The position numbers were made by a program, and so were the translations under genes. A stretch of 14,705 bases of DNA, from assembly GCA_964607765.1 (NCBI GenBank), contig CAZSNT010000219.1:1-14705 (forward strand), read 5' to 3'. The first letter of the stretch is position 1. The number at the start of each line of letters is the position of its first letter. Positions 14,215 to 14,705 of the stretch are shown here, one piece after another. Under the pieces are notes generated by a model. The model was not told the origin of the DNA, searched no databases, and saw only the letters and a list, made by a program, of their open reading frames with translations. The DNA comes from CAZSNT01 sp964607765. GTDB taxonomy: Bacteria; Verrucomicrobiota; Lentisphaeria; Oligosphaerales; JABHEG01.

Positions 14215-14705
14215 CTACTCGAATTCTATCGTTGCCGGCGGCTTGATGCTGATGTCGTAGGCCACTCTCGACGCGCCTGTGTGCGCGGCAATTTTCTTGC
14301 CCATCTCAAGGAGCGCCGCTTCGTCTATCCGGACCGGCCGCGCCAGCTTCGCGGCCGCGCTCTCGACCGCCCGCATGCCGACGACATATCTGGTTTCCGG
14401 CGCATCGTTCGCGCAGAGCTCGAGGAGAATGCGCGGCAGCTCGAGCTTGCTCCATGCCTCGACACAGAGCGTGTTCAGTTTGTCATAGTCGATATCGCCG
14501 CCGACCTTTATCCACGAGACGGGTTTGTAGATAGGGATTTCGGGTCGGGTTCCCTCTTCGGGGACGACCGTCGTCCGGCTGGCCATCTTGAAGCATTCTG
14601 CGTCCACGCCGAGAATGCAGCGGGCCAGGTCTGCCAGGGCCGGGTCGGGCTCCATGTCCGGGTCGAGCGCCATTCCGAAGTACTGAAAGGGCGTCCGGAT
14701 GCCGG
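14215..14705 (-). CDS. C-terminal part of a protein ending in a GMP synthase-type domain
   Basis: The frame is open from its stop at 14215 to the window edge, so the gene is cut and its start is unknown; a methionine at 14673 is internal. At least 163 residues are visible. The end, RYVVGMRAVESAAAKLARPV then SRVAYDISIKPPATIEFE, closely matches the C-terminus of GMP synthase (GuaA: LRAV.S.D..TA......VYDI..KPPATIEWE), which forms the dimer interface and part of the substrate site. The visible part before it (GIRTPFQYFGMALDPDMEPD, then YKPVSWIKVGGDIDYDKLNT) does not resemble the corresponding part of GuaA. It may be a divergent GMP synthase or an ExsB-like PP-loop ATPase sharing this terminal domain. 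It is convergent with the large membrane protein. Confidence 0.7.
   Translation of the reverse strand, partial: GIRTPFQYFGMALDPDMEPDPALADLARCILGVDAECFKMASRTTVVPEEGTRPEIPIYKPVSWIKVGGDIDYDKLNTLCVEAWSKLELPRILLELCANDAPETRYVVGMRAVESAAAKLARPVRIDEAALLEMGKKIAAHTGASRVAYDISIKPPATIEFE

Overview
The window is GC-rich bacterial DNA with compact genes. Its centre (about 2108-9207) is a complete nine-gene operon for an N-type F1Fo-ATPase. The order is atpD-atpC-atpQ-atpR-atpB-atpE-atpF-atpA-atpG (beta, epsilon, AtpQ, AtpR, a, c, b, alpha, gamma), all on the + strand. This order, the two extra small membrane proteins AtpQ and AtpR, and the absence of a delta gene mark the N-ATPase family, a horizontally mobile relative of the housekeeping F-ATPase. 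The organism cannot be named from the sequence. A bacterium of the Planctomycetes-Verrucomicrobia-Lentisphaerae/Kiritimatiellae group fits the very large three-helix membrane protein with a helical middle, the FHA protein and the heptamer-rich spacers, but this is a low-confidence inference.

Layout from left to right. Positions 1-181 are non-coding and hold three consecutive short tandem repeats (7-, 6- and 8-base units). A COG1313/PflX-like radical SAM protein lies on the minus strand (182-1033). Divergent from it is a tail-anchored protein with two FHA domains (1215-1964). The N-ATPase operon follows. Convergent with atpG, 18 bases away, is tsaD on the minus strand (9226-10287), encoding the tRNA t6A synthesis protein. 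A 1194-residue membrane and coiled-coil protein (10526-14110) follows behind a recognisable sigma70-type promoter. A strong hairpin separates it from a convergent, truncated minus-strand gene whose C-terminus matches the GMP synthase C-terminal domain.

Within the ATPase, beta and alpha form the catalytic head, and gamma and epsilon the central stalk. The c subunit forms the rotor, a and b the stator, and AtpQ/AtpR are probable assembly or ion-handling membrane factors. The b subunit has a C-terminal extension resembling the C-terminal part of delta, which would explain the missing delta gene. The c subunit carries two membrane carboxylates, E34 and E67.

The most unusual feature is a 327-base element between atpB and atpE (5415-5741). 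It is bounded by perfect 28-base inverted repeats made of a heptamer (GTTAGGC-like) and contains a tandem 60-base duplication and several hairpins. The left inverted repeat supplies the last codons and the stop of atpB. The right one ends nine bases before the atpE ribosome binding site. The same kind of heptamer (GTTCGGT-like) forms the tandem array at the left edge of the window. The element may be a non-autonomous insertion or a dispersed intergenic repeat that now sits inside the operon mRNA, where it could influence the a:c expression ratio.
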